This document shows, one piece after another, positions 5,775-6,572 of a stretch of 6,572 bases of DNA. The notes below the pieces were generated by a model. That model was not told where the DNA came from. It did no database searches and saw nothing but the letters and a program-made list of their open reading frames with translations. The stretch comes from Bacteroidetes bacterium GWA2_30_7. GTDB lineage: Bacteria; Bacteroidota; Bacteroidia; Bacteroidales; GWF2-33-38. Location: contig MENC01000206.1 of NCBI GenBank assembly GCA_001768155.1, forward strand, positions 12,698 through 19,269, written 5' to 3'. The translations under genes and the position numbers were made by a program. Positions within the stretch are counted from its first letter, which is position 1, and each line of letters begins with the position of its first letter.

Positions 5775-6572
5775 AAAATTAAGCACAAAAAATCTTGCAA
5801 TTATTTTTATTCTTTTGCTAATTGTAGTTTTAGCGATGACATTTTTTAACGACGAATCAAAACAAAATACATTTAAAAGTATCTTGGTAAGTGTCGATTC
5901 TGCTATGGTTTCAAAAATCACAATCTATCCAAAAGATAAGAGTAAAAATGCTATAAGCCTTGTAAAAGACACAAAAGGCTGGAGCATTAACGATAATGGG
6001 AAAACATACTCCGCAGATATTAATGCAATAATGGGAATGTTATCAGCTTTAAAAGGACTAAAGCCAACCAGAGTTGCTGCCATGAATAAAGATAAATGGA
6101 AAGAATATGAAGTTACAGATTCTGCGGCTGTAAGAGTTACAACTTATGACATTAATAATAACATTTTATGCGATTTATATATTGGCAAGTTTTCATACCA
6201 ACAGCCTAAAAATCAATATCAACGACAAGGTACTATGTCAACCTACATTAGATTAAAAGGAGAAGATGAGGTTTACTGTACCGAAGGCTTTTTAAGTATG
6301 ACTTTTAATTCCGATTTAAATTCGTTAAGAAACAAAACTTTAATAAATACTTTGCCTGAAAATTTCAAAAAATTACAATTTATTTATCCTGCTGATAGTT
6401 CATTTACCCTAGAAAAGCTAAACAATAAATGGACAGTAAACGGATTAGCAGCCGATTCAGTAAAAGTTGCAAATTATTTAAGTTCAATAAGTAACCTAAA
6501 CAGTAATGTTATTGTAGATAATTTTTCTAATCTAAATTCACCTTTATATTCATTGAAAATTGAAGGAGATAA
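5767..6572 (+). CDS. DUF4340 domain membrane-anchored protein (5' part, runs off the window)
   Basis: Open frame from ATG 5767 to the window edge, 268 complete codons with no stop. The start is supported by the GGAGG Shine-Dalgarno and by a signal-anchor helix right after it (about residues 9-27, AIIFILLLIVVLAMTFF). The rest is hydrophilic with beta-type alternation. It includes GWSIND (71-76), a DINNNILCDLYIGK stretch and a YIRLKGEDEVYCTEGFL stretch. These fit DUF4340, a family I recognise from its habitual position after GldG-type ABC genes. A repeat of the same layout appears later (KLNNKWTVNG followed by a helix), like the earlier KGWSIND part, suggesting two related subdomains. The function is unknown; a periplasm-facing partner of the GldAFG transporter is an inference from gene order and the 8-nt overlap. 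It is truncated only by the window end, with no sign of being broken. Confidence 0.82.
   Translation, partial: MYKKLSTKNLAIIFILLLIVVLAMTFFNDESKQNTFKSILVSVDSAMVSKITIYPKDKSKNAISLVKDTKGWSINDNGKTYSADINAIMGMLSALKGLKPTRVAAMNKDKWKEYEVTDSAAVRVTTYDINNNILCDLYIGKFSYQQPKNQYQRQGTMSTYIRLKGEDEVYCTEGFLSMTFNSDLNSLRNKTLINTLPENFKKLQFIYPADSSFTLEKLNNKWTVNGLAADSVKVANYLSSISNLNSNVIVDNFSNLNSPLYSLKIEGD

Noticed and set aside
5694..5921. 75-codon minus-strand frame across the gldG/DUF4340 junction
   Set aside because: It is antisense to two well-supported coding regions, and its product has no recognisable features.

Overview
The window comes from an AT-rich member of the Bacteroidota. Every complete gene belongs to the gliding-motility / type IX secretion (T9SS) repertoire, which is essentially confined to that phylum. 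Ribosome-binding sites are mostly absent, as is usual there, and a candidate promoter of the Bacteroidota type (TAnnTTTG) lies before the ABC operon. The species cannot be fixed from this sequence. All genes are on the + strand.

Layout. Bases 3-491 are the 3' half of a PorP/SprF-family outer-membrane protein gene. It is followed after 41 nt by gldJ (533-2059), an outer-membrane-associated SUMF1/FGE-fold lipoprotein. A strong intrinsic terminator (2079-2114) closes this first transcription unit. After a T-rich spacer with a candidate promoter (2182-2189) comes a gliding-type ABC transporter cluster: gldA (ATPase, 2214-3143), gldF (ABC-2 type permease, 3402-4127), gldG (auxiliary membrane-anchored subunit, 4257-5774), and the 5' part of a DUF4340 gene (5767 to the window edge). 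That last gene overlaps gldG by 8 nt and has a clear Shine-Dalgarno sequence.

How the genes fit together. PorP/SprF-family proteins and GldJ belong to the cell-surface side of the machinery: PorP/SprF proteins are beta-barrels linked to the T9SS and surface adhesins, and GldJ works with the GldK/GldN ring. GldA-GldF-GldG form an inner-membrane ABC complex that was found genetically in Flavobacterium johnsoniae gliding. Its transported substrate is not established, and many T9SS-bearing Bacteroidota lack it. The DUF4340 protein is probably a membrane-anchored partner of GldG.

The most unusual part is non-coding. The gldA-gldF gap (258 nt) and the gldF-gldG gap (129 nt) are mosaics of short degenerate repeats. 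They share a 30-nt element (29/30 identical) followed by four CYTCAAA heptamers, in the same order and orientation, so gldF sits between direct repeats. I see no evidence of a wholly new system. The genes are recognisable families, and the repeats, the apparently non-catalytic GldJ fold and the gene linkage are the items worth a second look.
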